Below are positions 1-8,426 of a stretch of DNA of 47,361 nucleotides, one piece after another. The translations under genes and the position numbers were made by a program. Source of the DNA: Streptomyces sp. WAC 04229 (GTDB taxonomy: Bacteria; Actinomycetota; Actinomycetes; Streptomycetales; Streptomycetaceae); assembly GCF_003947455.1 (NCBI RefSeq), contig NZ_QHJH01000040.1, positions 1 through 47,361 on the forward strand. Reading direction: 5' to 3'. The notes under the pieces are model-generated. The model was not told where the DNA came from. It saw only the letters and a list, made by a program, of their open reading frames with translations, and made no database searches. Numbering within the stretch: the first letter of the stretch is position 1; the number at the start of each line of letters is the position of its first letter.

Positions 1-756
1 CCTCCGGGCTACGGTCAGCCCACCCCGCCTCCGGGTTACGGCCAGCAGGCCCCCCAGGGAGTGCCCCAGGGAGTGCCCTCGGGCGCGCCCCAGGGCGCCG
101 GCGTCACCGCGGCGCTCCAGCAGTTCCGCGAGACGGCGACCGGGCAGCGCTGGACCCAGCAGAACAAGAAGCTGGTCCGCGTCGATCTCGGCGCCGAGGG
201 CCAGCCGGTGCTGGCGCGGCAGGGCAGCATGGTGCTCTACCAGGGCAAGGTCGACTTCAGCTACAAGGGCGCCGGGTTCGCCGGGCGGGTCGTGGGCAAC
301 GCGACCGGCCAGGAGATGCAGCTCATGCGCTGTACCGGCAAGGGACAGGTGTTCCTCGCGGACAACTCCGCGATGCTGCACCCCATCGAGCTCCAGGGCG
401 ACGCCGTGTGCGTCTCCGCGGAGAACGTCCTGGCCTTCGACGAGAGCCTCCAGTACGAGGTCCGCCGCATCGAGGGGCACGGCATTCCCGGCGGCGCGCT
501 GTTCACCATGCAGTTCCAGGGCACCGGCACGATCGTCGTCAAGACGCGCGGTGTGCCCGTCGTCCTGCCGGTCACGCCCACGACGTTCGCCGACTGCAAC
601 GCGGTGGTCGCGTGGTCCGCCGCCGCCCAGGTGGTCGTCTCCAGCCAGGTGCGGATGCGCCGCAACTCCTACGCGGGCGACACCGGCGAGAGCGTCAACC
701 TCCAGTTCCGGGCGGCGCCCGGCAGCTTCGTCGTCGTCCAGCCGTACGAGATCTGA
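1..756 (+). CDS. AIM24-family protein, 5' end outside window
   Basis: The reading frame is open from base 1 and has no start in view, so the gene begins upstream; GTG at 61 is only an internal possibility. The visible 251 residues open with a low-complexity stretch rich in Pro, Gly, Tyr and Gln (PPGYGQ-like units, residues 1-35), which looks like a flexible linker. An AIM24/DUF124-type domain follows (about residues 40-250), with the family pattern of short beta-strands, a GSMV(L/A)Y segment near residue 77 and a closing F-VVVQPYE strand. AIM24 proteins have no firmly established bacterial function. The gene heads a run of three paralogues spaced 13-15 bp apart, so they are probably one operon. 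The missing N-terminus may carry another domain such as TerD; that is a guess from similar Streptomyces proteins. Confidence 0.85.
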   Translation, partial: PPGYGQPTPPPGYGQQAPQGVPQGVPSGAPQGAGVTAALQQFRETATGQRWTQQNKKLVRVDLGAEGQPVLARQGSMVLYQGKVDFSYKGAGFAGRVVGNATGQEMQLMRCTGKGQVFLADNSAMLHPIELQGDAVCVSAENVLAFDESLQYEVRRIEGHGIPGGALFTMQFQGTGTIVVKTRGVPVVLPVTPTTFADCNAVVAWSAAAQVVVSSQVRMRRNSYAGDTGESVNLQFRAAPGSFVVVQPYEI

Positions 757-769
757 GGGAGAGCCCGAG

Positions 770-1450
770 ATGAACCAGCCGCTCGCGGGCTACGCCCCCG
801 CACCCGTCACCGCCCGCATGGAGAACCACGGCAACCACATGCTGAAGGTCGCCATGCAGACCGGCAGCGACCTCCTCGCGCGCGTGGGCTCGATGGTCGC
901 CTACGAGGGCTTCGTCCAGTACGAGCCCAACCCGCCGGCCGTCCGCCAGATCGCCAAGGACTGGATGACCGGCGAGGGCGCGCCCCTCATGAAGTGCTCC
1001 GGCGACGGACTGCTCTACCTCGCCGACTACGGCGCCAACGTCGTCGTGATCAACCTCAACGGCGACGGGATCTCCGTCAACGCCACCAACCTCCTCGCCT
1101 TCGACGCCCATCTGACGTGGGGCGTGGAGCGGGTCAAGGGACTGGCGAAGTTCGCCGGGCAGGGCCTGTGGAACACCAAGATCTCCGGGCAGGGCTGGGT
1201 CGCGCTCACCTCACGGGGCAAGCCGATCGTGGTCGACTGCGGCGGCGGCGAGGACGAGACGTACGTCGACCCGGACGCCCTGGTCGCCTGGTCCCCGAAC
1301 CTCAAGGTGAAGGGCAAGCGCAGCTTCAAGGCGCAGTCGCTGATCGGCCGCGGCAGCGGCGAGGCCTTCCAGATGGCCTTCTCCGGTCAGGGCATCGTCG
1401 TCGTCCAGCCCAGCGAGGACAGCACCGACCGCCTCCGGGCCCGGGGCTGA
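770..1450 (+). CDS. AIM24-family protein (second of three)
   Basis: A 226-residue protein. The ATG at 770 follows a GAGGGAGAG ribosome-binding stretch 13 bp after the previous stop. It is one AIM24/DUF124 domain with little else: a GSMVAYEGFVQYE segment near residue 42, then LLYLADYGANVVVINL, and a final GIVVVQPSE strand that matches both neighbours. No signal peptide, membrane segment or catalytic motif is visible. It is clearly paralogous to the genes on either side, but it lacks the proline-rich N-terminal stretch of the first. Co-transcription with both neighbours is likely from the 13-15 bp gaps. Function unknown; the shared domain suggests the three act together, possibly as a hetero-oligomer (inference). 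Confidence 0.88.
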   Translation: MNQPLAGYAPAPVTARMENHGNHMLKVAMQTGSDLLARVGSMVAYEGFVQYEPNPPAVRQIAKDWMTGEGAPLMKCSGDGLLYLADYGANVVVINLNGDGISVNATNLLAFDAHLTWGVERVKGLAKFAGQGLWNTKISGQGWVALTSRGKPIVVDCGGGEDETYVDPDALVAWSPNLKVKGKRSFKAQSLIGRGSGEAFQMAFSGQGIVVVQPSEDSTDRLRARG

Positions 1451-1465
1451 GGGGGAGCCACCATC

Positions 1466-2221
1466 ATGCAGAGCCCGATTTTCGCCTACAACGACCAGCA
1501 GACCCAGGAAGCCTGGAGCCTGCAGAACAAGCACATGCTCCGCGTCGCCCTGGGGGGCCACGACGACGTGCTCGCCCGCAAGGGCACGATGGTCGCCTAC
1601 CAGGGCCTCGTCGAGTTCGACGCCGAGTACCAGAGCAACAACCAGTCACGCGCGCGTGCGCACACCGGTGAGGGCCTGGACCTGATGCGCTGCCACGGGC
1701 AGGGCACGGTGTTCTTCGCCAACCTCGCCCAGTGCGTCCACGTGGTCGACGTCGACCAGGACGGTCTCACCGTCGACAGCAGCTACGTGCTGGCGATGGA
1801 CTCGTCCCTGCACCACGAGGTCATCGCCGTGGACAGCCTCTACGGCATCTCCGGCTCGGGGAAGTACCAGCTCAACATCACGGGCCGCGGCAAGGTCGCC
1901 CTGATGACGTCGGGCGTGCCGCTGTTCATGCAGGTGACGCCGGACAAGTACGTCAACTGCGACGCCGACGCGATCGTCGCCTGGTCCACCGGCCTGCGGG
2001 TGCAGATGCAGGCCCAGACGCACTCCTCCGGGGTGTGGCGGCGCCGCGGCAACACCGGCGAGGGCTGGGAGCTGAGCTTCATGGGCAGCGGTTTCGCGCT
2101 CGTCCAGCCCAGTGAGCTGCTGCCGCCGCAGAACGCCCAGGTCGGCTCCGGTGTCGCGGCACAGTACGGCATGGGCCAGCAGGGGGCGCGAGGGCAGAAC
2201 CAGGGAAACGTCTGGAGCTGA
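1466..2221 (+). CDS. AIM24-family protein (third of three)
   Basis: A 251-residue protein that starts at ATG 1466 after GGGGGAG. It carries the same AIM24 core as its two upstream paralogues: GTMVAYQGLVEFD near residue 35, an FFANLAQCVHVVDV segment, and FALVQPSELLP near residue 215. A C-terminal tail of about 35 residues rich in Gly and Gln follows; the other two lack it. No catalytic residues can be named. It ends the operon: a strong hairpin lies 30 bp downstream and the next gene is on the opposite strand. Confidence 0.88.
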   Translation: MQSPIFAYNDQQTQEAWSLQNKHMLRVALGGHDDVLARKGTMVAYQGLVEFDAEYQSNNQSRARAHTGEGLDLMRCHGQGTVFFANLAQCVHVVDVDQDGLTVDSSYVLAMDSSLHHEVIAVDSLYGISGSGKYQLNITGRGKVALMTSGVPLFMQVTPDKYVNCDADAIVAWSTGLRVQMQAQTHSSGVWRRRGNTGEGWELSFMGSGFALVQPSELLPPQNAQVGSGVAAQYGMGQQGARGQNQGNVWS

Positions 2222-2250
2222 GTGCGCGGCGCGTGCGGTGAGGAGCCTCG

Positions 2251-2283
2251 GTAAGGGGTGATCGCCCGGCGGTCACCCCTTAC
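2251..2283. terminator. Bidirectional hairpin terminator between AIM24 and NUDIX genes
   Basis: The arms GTAAGGGGTGA (2251-2261) and TCACCCCTTAC (2273-2283) pair perfectly over 11 bp, and the inner bases can extend the stem to about 15 bp. It sits between convergent genes. As usual in Streptomyces there is no long T tract. Confidence 0.75.
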
Positions 2284-2332
2284 TGCTGAGGCGACGCGGC
2301 CGTGGCGGTCGCTCCCGTACGCCCCGCACGGC

Positions 2333-2848
2333 TCAGATCCGCGCGAGCGTCGCCTCCAGCAGACGTACCACCGAGTCGTCGGCGACCTCCGCGACCTCCG
2401 CGTACGGGAACCAGCGCAGATCGAGCGACTCGTCGCTGATCGCCTCCACGGCCCCGGCCGGGGCCACCGCCGCGTACTGGACGTCGAGGTGCCATGCGCA
2501 GGGGGTCTGGTGCCGGTCCAGCCGCACCGGGCCGCCGGGGGCCAGGGCCAGGCCGTCGATGCCCGACTCCTCGGTGGCCTCGCGCAGGGCCGCCCGCGCC
2601 AGGGTCGCGTCGACGGGTTCGCAGTGGCCGCCCATCTGGAGCCACATCCGCATCTTCTTGTGCAGGGTGAGCAGGACCCGCCCGCGCGAGGGGTCGATCA
2701 CGAGAGCGCTCGCGGTGATGTGCCCGTCCCCGCAGGCCTTCCACACGCCGTCCGGGTGGGCGGCCAGATGGTCCAGGTAGACCTGACGCAGCTCGTCCTG
2801 GCCCTGGTGGTCCTTCAGGACCAGGACCGCGTCGTCATGGAGGCTCAC
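2333..2848 (-). CDS. NUDIX hydrolase
   Basis: 171 residues from GTG (2848-2846), which overlaps the upstream stop as GTGA, so translation is probably coupled to the metalloprotease gene. NUDIX hydrolases cleave nucleoside diphosphates linked to another group, using Mg2+ held by the NUDIX box. The box is visible around residues 77-100: GGHCEP, a helix, then REATEESGI. The REx(x)EExG half is canonical, but the Gly-Gly is one residue too far away and the usual Glu before the helix is Ala; a known group of actinobacterial NUDIX proteins shares this shape. The substrate cannot be told. The protein is cytosolic, with no signal or membrane segment. Confidence 0.85.
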   Translation of the reverse strand: MSLHDDAVLVLKDHQGQDELRQVYLDHLAAHPDGVWKACGDGHITASALVIDPSRGRVLLTLHKKMRMWLQMGGHCEPVDATLARAALREATEESGIDGLALAPGGPVRLDRHQTPCAWHLDVQYAAVAPAGAVEAISDESLDLRWFPYAEVAEVADDSVVRLLEATLARI

Positions 2849-4317
2849 TCGGTGTCGTCGCCCTTGCCCTCGGCCTTCCCGTCGGCCTCGTCCCGGCCCT
2901 TCTCGTCCTGGCCCGGCGCGTCCTTCTTCTCCAGGTCGGGCTTGCCGGCCGCCTCGCCGAGCATCTTGTCCAGCTCGGAGAAGTCGAGCTGCTCGCGGTG
3001 CACGAAGCCGTCCGGGTCGTTCAGGTCGTCGGCGGTCGGCAGCATGTCCGGGTGGGCCCACAGGCCGTCCCGGCCGTCGACGCCGTGCGCGTCCGTCAGG
3101 GAGGCCCACAGGCGGGACGCGTCCCGCAGCCGGCGCGGGCGCAGCTCCAGACCGATCAGCGTGGCGAAGGTCTGCTCCGCAGGGCCGCCCGAGGCGCGAC
3201 GGCGGCGCAGCGTCTCGCGCAGCGCGTCGGCCGAGGACAGCCTGGGTTTGGCGGCGGCGTGCACCACCGCGTCCACCCAGCCCTCGACGAGCGCCAGGGC
3301 CGTCTCCAGCCGGGCCAGGGCCGCCTTCTGCTCCGGCGTGTCCTCCGGCTGGAACATGCCCTGCTGGAGCGCCTCCTGCAGCTGCTCGGGGTTCTGCGGG
3401 TCGAACTGGCCGACCACGTCCTCCAGCTTGGCCGTGTCGACCTTGATGCCCCGGGCGTAACCGTCGACGGCGCCGAACAGGTGCGAGCGCAGCCACGGCA
3501 CGTGCGCGAAGAGGCGCTGGTGGGCGGCCTCGCGCAGGGCGAGATACAGCCGCACCTCCTCCTGGGGCACGCCGAGGTCCTGTCCGAAGGCCTCGATGTT
3601 GGCCGGCAGCAGCGCGGCCTTGCCGGCCGGGCCGAGGGGCAGGCCCACGTCGGTTGAGCCGACGACCTCGCCGGCGAGTACGCCGACGGCCTGACCGATC
3701 TGCGTGCCGAACATGGCGCCGCCCATGGACCGCATCATGCCGATCAGCGGGCCGGCCATGGCCTGCATCTCCTCGGGCAGCACGTCGCCCATGGCGTTGC
3801 CGACGCGCTCGGCGACCGGGTCGACCAGCTCACGCCAGGCCGGCAGGGTCGCCTCGACCCACTCCGCACGGCTCCAGGCCACCGCGGTGCCCGAGCCGGA
3901 CGGCAGGGCCGTCGCGTCGTCCAGCCACAGGTCGGCCAGGCGCACGGCCTCCTGGACGGCATTGCGCTCGGCGGGACCGACGCTGGCGTCCTTGCGGCCG
4001 TCCGGCGTGCCCTGGGAGACCGTCTGGCGGGCGATCTGCTTGGCCATGTCCCAGTTCACCGGGCCGCCCTCGTAGGAGAGCATCTGGCCCAGCTGCTGGA
4101 AGGCGGCGCCCAGGTCGTTGGGGTTCATGGAACCGAACATGGCAGCGAACGGGTTGTCCGCACCGGGGCCACCCAGGCCACCGGCTCCGGGCATCCCGAA
4201 TCCGAACGGGTTGGCCGGTCCCTGACCACCGCCGCTCTGCTGGTCCTTCTTCTTGCCCTCGTCGCCGTCGTCCGGCTCCTCCGGCGGAAGGCCGAATCCG
4301 AATGGGGTGTCACTCAC
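2845..4317 (-). CDS. Zinc-dependent metalloprotease family protein (DUF2342 type)
   Basis: 490 residues from GTG 4317, preceded by GAGGAA; the frame stays open to 4380, but that start has no ribosome site. The first 70 residues are disordered, with repeated GFG, Asp/Glu-Lys and Gly-rich stretches. The rest is the helical DUF2342/zincin-like domain: a Met-rich segment (residues 183-205, GPLIGMMRSMGG), a VGxLAGEVVG segment, and EAAHQRLFAH (about 263-272), which is the family's His-containing motif and not a plain HExxH. The C-terminal 30 residues are highly charged. Protease activity is inferred from the fold and was, to my knowledge, never well proven in this family. The NUDIX gene follows with a 4-nt overlap. 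Confidence 0.85.
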   Translation of the reverse strand: MSDTPFGFGLPPEEPDDGDEGKKKDQQSGGGQGPANPFGFGMPGAGGLGGPGADNPFAAMFGSMNPNDLGAAFQQLGQMLSYEGGPVNWDMAKQIARQTVSQGTPDGRKDASVGPAERNAVQEAVRLADLWLDDATALPSGSGTAVAWSRAEWVEATLPAWRELVDPVAERVGNAMGDVLPEEMQAMAGPLIGMMRSMGGAMFGTQIGQAVGVLAGEVVGSTDVGLPLGPAGKAALLPANIEAFGQDLGVPQEEVRLYLALREAAHQRLFAHVPWLRSHLFGAVDGYARGIKVDTAKLEDVVGQFDPQNPEQLQEALQQGMFQPEDTPEQKAALARLETALALVEGWVDAVVHAAAKPRLSSADALRETLRRRRASGGPAEQTFATLIGLELRPRRLRDASRLWASLTDAHGVDGRDGLWAHPDMLPTADDLNDPDGFVHREQLDFSELDKMLGEAAGKPDLEKKDAPGQDEKGRDEADGKAEGKGDDTE

Positions 4318-4509
4318 GGGGTTCCTCGGCTGGTAGGGCCGCCGGTTCTTTCCGGCGGCACGGCTGCCCGACTTCACCACCCAGCGTAGACACCCGGGGC
4401 GGTTCGGGCCTCGGTGCTTCGCCGACTGACGGCCTGCGGCAGGATGGATGCCACCTGGTACGCACGCGTCGCTCGCGCTCGTACTGAAGACAACCGCTGG
4501 AGACGCCCG

Positions 4510-5631
4510 GTGAGTTCCCCAGATCCGCAGGTTCGCGCAGCGCGAAACCAGTCAACCAGTTCCCCCCGCTCCGGCGCGCGCGGACCCGTGGTCGCGGTCA
4601 CCGGTGCCGCATCCGGGGTCGGGGCGCTGCTCACCGCGCGGCTGGCCGCGTCCGACGAGGTCAGACAGGTCGTGGCCATCGACGAACGACGCGGCGAGTG
4701 CGAGGCGGCGCGGTGGCAGATCCTGGACGTGCGGGATCCCGCCATCGCGGAGAAACTCCGTGGTGCGGACGTCGTGGTGCACCTGGCGCTCGACCTCGAC
4801 CTGGAGACCGACGCGGCCGCCCGGACGGCTTACAACGTCCGGGGGACGCAGACCGTCCTGACCGCCGCCGCGGCGGCCGGTGTGCACCGGGTCGTGCTCT
4901 GCACCTCGGCGATGGTCTACGGCGCCCTCCCCGACAACGAGCTGCCGCTGTCGGAGGACGCCGAGCTGCGCGCCACGGCCGAGGCCACGGGCGTGGGGGA
5001 CCTGCTGGAGATCGAACGGCTGGCCCGGCGCGCCCCGCGCGCCCACCCCGGACTCAACGTGACCGTCGTCCGGCCCGCGGTGCTGGTCGGAGGCATGGAC
5101 ACCGCGCTGACCAGGTACTTCGAGTCGCCCCGTCTCCTTGTCGTGGCCGGTTCGCGGCCTGCCTGGCAGTTCTGCCACGTCGACGACCTCTGCAGCGCCC
5201 TGGAGTACGCCGTCCTGGAGAAGGCCGACGGCGAGCTGGCCGTGGGGTGCGACGGGTGGCTGGAGCAGGAGGAGGTCGAGGAGCTGAGCGGCATCCGGCG
5301 CATGGAGCTGCCGTCCGCGGTCGCCCTCGGCGCGGCGGCGCGGCTGCACCGGATCGGACTGACGCCCTCCCCGGCCGGTGACCTGGCGTACACGATGTAC
5401 CCCTGGGTGGTGAGCGGCAGCCGGCTGCACGACGCCGGGTGGCGGCCGAAGTACACCAACGAGGAGGTGCTCTCGGAGCTGCTGGACGAGGTCTCCGGAC
5501 GGCACACCGTCGCGGGGCGGCGGCTCGGCCGCAAGGACGCGACGGCCGCGGGGGCCGCGGGGGCGACAGTGGCGCTGCTGGGCGCGGCGGCGGTGGTACG
5601 GCGGGCCCGCAAGGCCCGGCGCCGCATCTGA
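4510..5631 (+). CDS. NAD-dependent epimerase/dehydratase (extended SDR) family protein
   Basis: 373 residues from GTG 4510, with GGAGA about 6 nt upstream; the open frame to 4414 is ignored because it lacks a ribosome site. A Rossmann nucleotide-binding fold starts near residue 21 with VTGAASGVG (TGxxGxxG class). D-VVVHLA comes near residue 95, then CTSAMVYG (the Ser of the SDR triad region), VVRPAVLVGG, and FCHVDDLCSAL. The usual YxxxK is not obvious, so catalysis may differ or be absent. The C-terminus has an Ala/Gly-rich hydrophobic helix (about residues 350-365) followed by an Arg/Lys-rich tail, suggesting membrane association. Substrate unknown. It is divergent from the metalloprotease gene across about 190 bp. 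Confidence 0.85.
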   Translation: MSSPDPQVRAARNQSTSSPRSGARGPVVAVTGAASGVGALLTARLAASDEVRQVVAIDERRGECEAARWQILDVRDPAIAEKLRGADVVVHLALDLDLETDAAARTAYNVRGTQTVLTAAAAAGVHRVVLCTSAMVYGALPDNELPLSEDAELRATAEATGVGDLLEIERLARRAPRAHPGLNVTVVRPAVLVGGMDTALTRYFESPRLLVVAGSRPAWQFCHVDDLCSALEYAVLEKADGELAVGCDGWLEQEEVEELSGIRRMELPSAVALGAAARLHRIGLTPSPAGDLAYTMYPWVVSGSRLHDAGWRPKYTNEEVLSELLDEVSGRHTVAGRRLGRKDATAAGAAGATVALLGAAAVVRRARKARRRI

Positions 5632-5772
5632 CGTACCCGGACCCCGCGCGGGCGGCCGCATCCGGCACCCGCGGTGGACGCCACCCTCTGTAGGACGCTC
5701 CAACGCGGTACGCGCGCGTGCCGGGCGATCACGCTATTCCGCGCCGTCCGCGGAGTGCGGCACGATGGTCGT

Positions 5773-6231
5773 ATGGCAACCAACGACCACCCCGGTGAGC
5801 TGGCCGCAGCGGACCCCGTCAAGCTGATCGGTGTCCGGGAGACGCCCCTGTCCGTGGACGAGGTCTTCCGGGCCGTCGGGGACGACGCGGCCGGCGGTAC
5901 CGCACTGTTCGTGGGGACCGTCCGCAACCACGACGGGGGCACCGACGTCGACCGGCTCGGGTACTCGTGCCACCCCAGCGCCGAGGCAGAGATGCGCCGG
6001 ATCGCCGAGAAGGTCGTCGCCGAGTACCCCGTTCGGGCGCTCGCGGCCGTCCACCGCGTGGGGGACCTGGAGGTCGGGGATCTCGCCGTGGTCGTCGCCG
6101 TCTCCTGCCCGCACCGGGGTGAAGCCTTCGACGCCTGCCGGAAGCTGATCGACGACCTGAAGCACGAGGTGCCGATCTGGAAGCACCAGACGTTCTCCGA
6201 CGGCACCGAGGAGTGGGTGGGCGCCTGCTGA
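5773..6231 (+). CDS. moaE: Molybdopterin synthase catalytic subunit MoaE
   Basis: 152 residues from ATG 5773. MoaE, with thiocarboxylated MoaD, puts the dithiolene sulfurs into precursor Z to form molybdopterin in the cytosol. Family signatures are present: FVGTVRNHDGG near residue 49, HRVGDLEVGD near 94, HRGEAFDAC, and the closing DDLKHEVPIWKHQ, whose lysines are the conserved active-site lysines. No moaD or other moa gene is adjacent, so the partner is encoded elsewhere. The first 15 residues are variable, and the upstream open frame (from 5674) has no good ribosome site. Confidence 0.92.
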   Translation: MATNDHPGELAAADPVKLIGVRETPLSVDEVFRAVGDDAAGGTALFVGTVRNHDGGTDVDRLGYSCHPSAEAEMRRIAEKVVAEYPVRALAAVHRVGDLEVGDLAVVVAVSCPHRGEAFDACRKLIDDLKHEVPIWKHQTFSDGTEEWVGAC

Positions 6232-6379
6232 GGGGCACCGCCGACCCCTCGCCGGCCCTGCCCTTCTCCTCTCATGGCTCCGGTTGCGTAACCCGCCCCC
6301 CGGCGTGAGCGTTGTCACTGCGGATGGTTAATCTGCTGATCAGTCAGTAGCGGATGTTCATGGGGCTGGGAGGTCGGGC

Positions 6380-6544
6380 ATGGCAGCGCTTGCCTGGTTG
6401 CTGATTCCGCTTGTGGCCGCCGTCGGCGCCGGGCTGTGGGGCAGTTGGGCCAACCGGACCCGCAAGGCCCGCAGCGACGGCCCCGAACTGGACGGGTACG
6501 CCCGGTTCCGCGAGGCCATGGAGAAGCCCCGCACCGGCGCCTGA
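6380..6544 (+). CDS. Small membrane protein, 54 residues
   Basis: A short gene starting at ATG 6380 with GGGAGG (6368-6373) 6 nt upstream, which is a near-ideal ribosome site. The protein begins with one hydrophobic helix (residues 2-22, AALAWLLIPLVAAVGAG). A basic segment (NRTRKAR) and a short polar tail with GYARFREAME follow. That layout predicts a single-pass membrane protein with its C-terminus in the cytosol by the positive-inside rule. It lies 51 bp before the PDZ-Lon gene in the same direction and may be co-transcribed with it. Function unknown. Confidence 0.75.
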   Translation: MAALAWLLIPLVAAVGAGLWGSWANRTRKARSDGPELDGYARFREAMEKPRTGA

Positions 6545-6595
6545 CGGACCCCGCCCTGACGGTGTTCCGACAGCCGCGTCCCGTACTGTCGTGCC

Positions 6596-7690
6596 ATGCC
6601 ACGCCGCACCGCGACGATGCTCGCCTCCACCCTGATGCTGATCGCGATCCTGTGCGCGGGTGTGTTCATCCCCGTGCCCTACTCGGAGATGTCACCCGGG
6701 CCGACGGTGAACACCCTCGGGGACCACGACGGCGAGCCGGTGCTGCAGATCTCCGGCCGCAAGACCTACGAGGCGAGCGGCCACCTGAACATGACCACCG
6801 TCCGGGTCACCAGCGCCGAGTACAAGATGAACCTCGTGGAGGCGGTCTACGGCTGGCTGGCGCACGACAACAGTGTGGTGCCCCACGACACGATCTACCC
6901 GGACGGCAAGACCGAGGAAGAGGCCACCCAGGAGAACGCCGAGGAGTTCAGCCAGTCCCAGGAGAGCGCGAAGGTCGCCGCCCTGGAGGCGCTCGACATC
7001 CCGGTGAAGTCCTGGGTGGTCGTCTCCACGGTCGTCAAGGACTCCCCGTCGCAGGGCAGGCTGCACGCCGGGGACGTGATCAAGGCCGTGGACGGTACGA
7101 CGGTCAAGAAGCCCACCGACGTCTCCGAGCTGGTGACCAAGCACAAGCCCGGGGAGGACGTCGTCTTCACGATCGTGCCCGCCGACGAGCAGGCCGACGC
7201 GGAGAAGGAGCGCCGGACGCCCACGAAGACGGAGCAGGTCAAGATCACCACCGAGGCGTCCGACGACAAGGGGGAGAGGCGGGCCATCGTCGGGATCTCC
7301 GCCGGGACCGACCACACGTTCCCGTTCTCCATCGACATCAAGCTGGCCGACGTCGGCGGTCCGAGCGCCGGCCTGATGTTCGCCCTCGGCATCTACGACA
7401 AGCTCACGCCCGGCGACCTCACCGGCGGCAGCTTCGTCGCCGGCACCGGGACGATCGACGACACCGGCAAGGTCGGTCCGATCGGCGGCATCAGCATGAA
7501 GACCATCGGCGCGCGCGACAAGGGCGCCCAGTACTTCCTGACGCCCGCCGACAACTGCGCGACCGCCGCCGCGGACGTCCCCGACGGGCTCACCCTGGTG
7601 AAGGTGGACACCATCGACGACGCCCTCGGCGCGCTGAGCGACATCCGCTCCGGGAAGACCTCCGACCTGCCCGAGTGCGCGAAGGGGTAG
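6596..7690 (+). CDS. Membrane-anchored PDZ domain / Lon-type (S16) serine protease
   Basis: 364 residues. An N-terminal hydrophobic segment (residues 7-26) anchors the protein and places the rest outside. A PDZ domain lies around residues 140-195 (SQGRLHAGDVIKAVDG), followed by a Lon S16 proteolytic domain. The Ser-Lys dyad is visible as Ser257 in GGPSAGL and Lys302 in GGISMKTIGA, 45 residues apart, as in Lon. There is no AAA+ domain. This is the YlbL-like family; the B. subtilis member is linked to SidA degradation after DNA damage, but the Streptomyces substrate is unknown. The start at 6596 gives the standard family length. Confidence 0.9.
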   Translation: MPRRTATMLASTLMLIAILCAGVFIPVPYSEMSPGPTVNTLGDHDGEPVLQISGRKTYEASGHLNMTTVRVTSAEYKMNLVEAVYGWLAHDNSVVPHDTIYPDGKTEEEATQENAEEFSQSQESAKVAALEALDIPVKSWVVVSTVVKDSPSQGRLHAGDVIKAVDGTTVKKPTDVSELVTKHKPGEDVVFTIVPADEQADAEKERRTPTKTEQVKITTEASDDKGERRAIVGISAGTDHTFPFSIDIKLADVGGPSAGLMFALGIYDKLTPGDLTGGSFVAGTGTIDDTGKVGPIGGISMKTIGARDKGAQYFLTPADNCATAAADVPDGLTLVKVDTIDDALGALSDIRSGKTSDLPECAKG

Positions 7691-7719
7691 CCGGCGGGGC
7701 GGCCGCGGGACGCCCGGGA

Positions 7720-8262
7720 CTACTCGGCGAAGGTCGCCGTCAGCGCCTGGGCCAGCCCCGGCACCAGGTCGGAACCGGTGAGTACCTCGGTGGCGGTGTC
7801 CTTCTCGCGCAGCCGCAGGGCCGAGTCGCGGGCACCGTCGCGCAGGACCGCGACCGTCATGCGGACCTCCTGACGGTCCGGGTGCTCCGCCACCCACCGC
7901 GCCAGCCTCGCCTCGTCCAGGCCCTCCGGAACCTGGGCCTCGGCGGACGGCGGCAGCATCAGGCGTTCCACGGCGAGCGCACAGCCGACCACCGCGTCGG
8001 GCCAGGCGATGGTGCCCAGGAACTCGTCGAGCGGCTGGTCCGTTGGAATTTCGTCCTGCTCGATCGGGGTCAGGCCGGAAGTGTCCGGCTCGTCCTGAAG
8101 ACCGAGCCGGTCCGCGAGTGAGGGCTGATCGGTCCTCAGCCGCGCGGTGTCGACAAGTGCAAAGAGGCGTGCGGGCTGGTCCCAGCCGAGCCCGGAGACG
8201 TACTCGTCGATCTCGAGTACGGCCCGGGTGAGGGGGCTCGCAGCCATGGGGGTGTTGGACAT
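7720..8262 (-). CDS. PPA1309 family protein
   Basis: 180 residues from ATG 8262; a GTG two codons upstream (8268) is possible, but the AGG of the ribosome site is better spaced for the ATG. It is an acidic cytosolic protein with no membrane segment. It matches the actinobacterial PPA1309 family (TIGR03624-like, unknown function): LTRAVLEIDEYV at the start, GWDQPARLFALVDT, and WPDAVVGCALAVERLMLPP in the middle. It is conserved next to the UPF0182 gene in actinobacteria and is divergent from it here. No activity can be assigned. Confidence 0.82.
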   Translation of the reverse strand: MSNTPMAASPLTRAVLEIDEYVSGLGWDQPARLFALVDTARLRTDQPSLADRLGLQDEPDTSGLTPIEQDEIPTDQPLDEFLGTIAWPDAVVGCALAVERLMLPPSAEAQVPEGLDEARLARWVAEHPDRQEVRMTVAVLRDGARDSALRLREKDTATEVLTGSDLVPGLAQALTATFAE

Positions 8263-8426
8263 GGTCACAATCCTGCCTCGTTACTGGCCCGAATCGGGAA
8301 CCGAGTAAACGATGAGTAAGTTGCATAAGTGTGGGCCCGCGGTCACGGGGGCGCACGGGGGGCCCGCGAACCCGAGGGCCTGACGGATCAACAGCGAACT
8401 TCGAGGTGCGCACCTTGGCTTTCCAG

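Noticed and set aside
4552..5703. A 383-codon frame antisense to the epimerase gene
   Set aside because: The plus-strand protein has a Rossmann motif and SDR segments; this frame has none.
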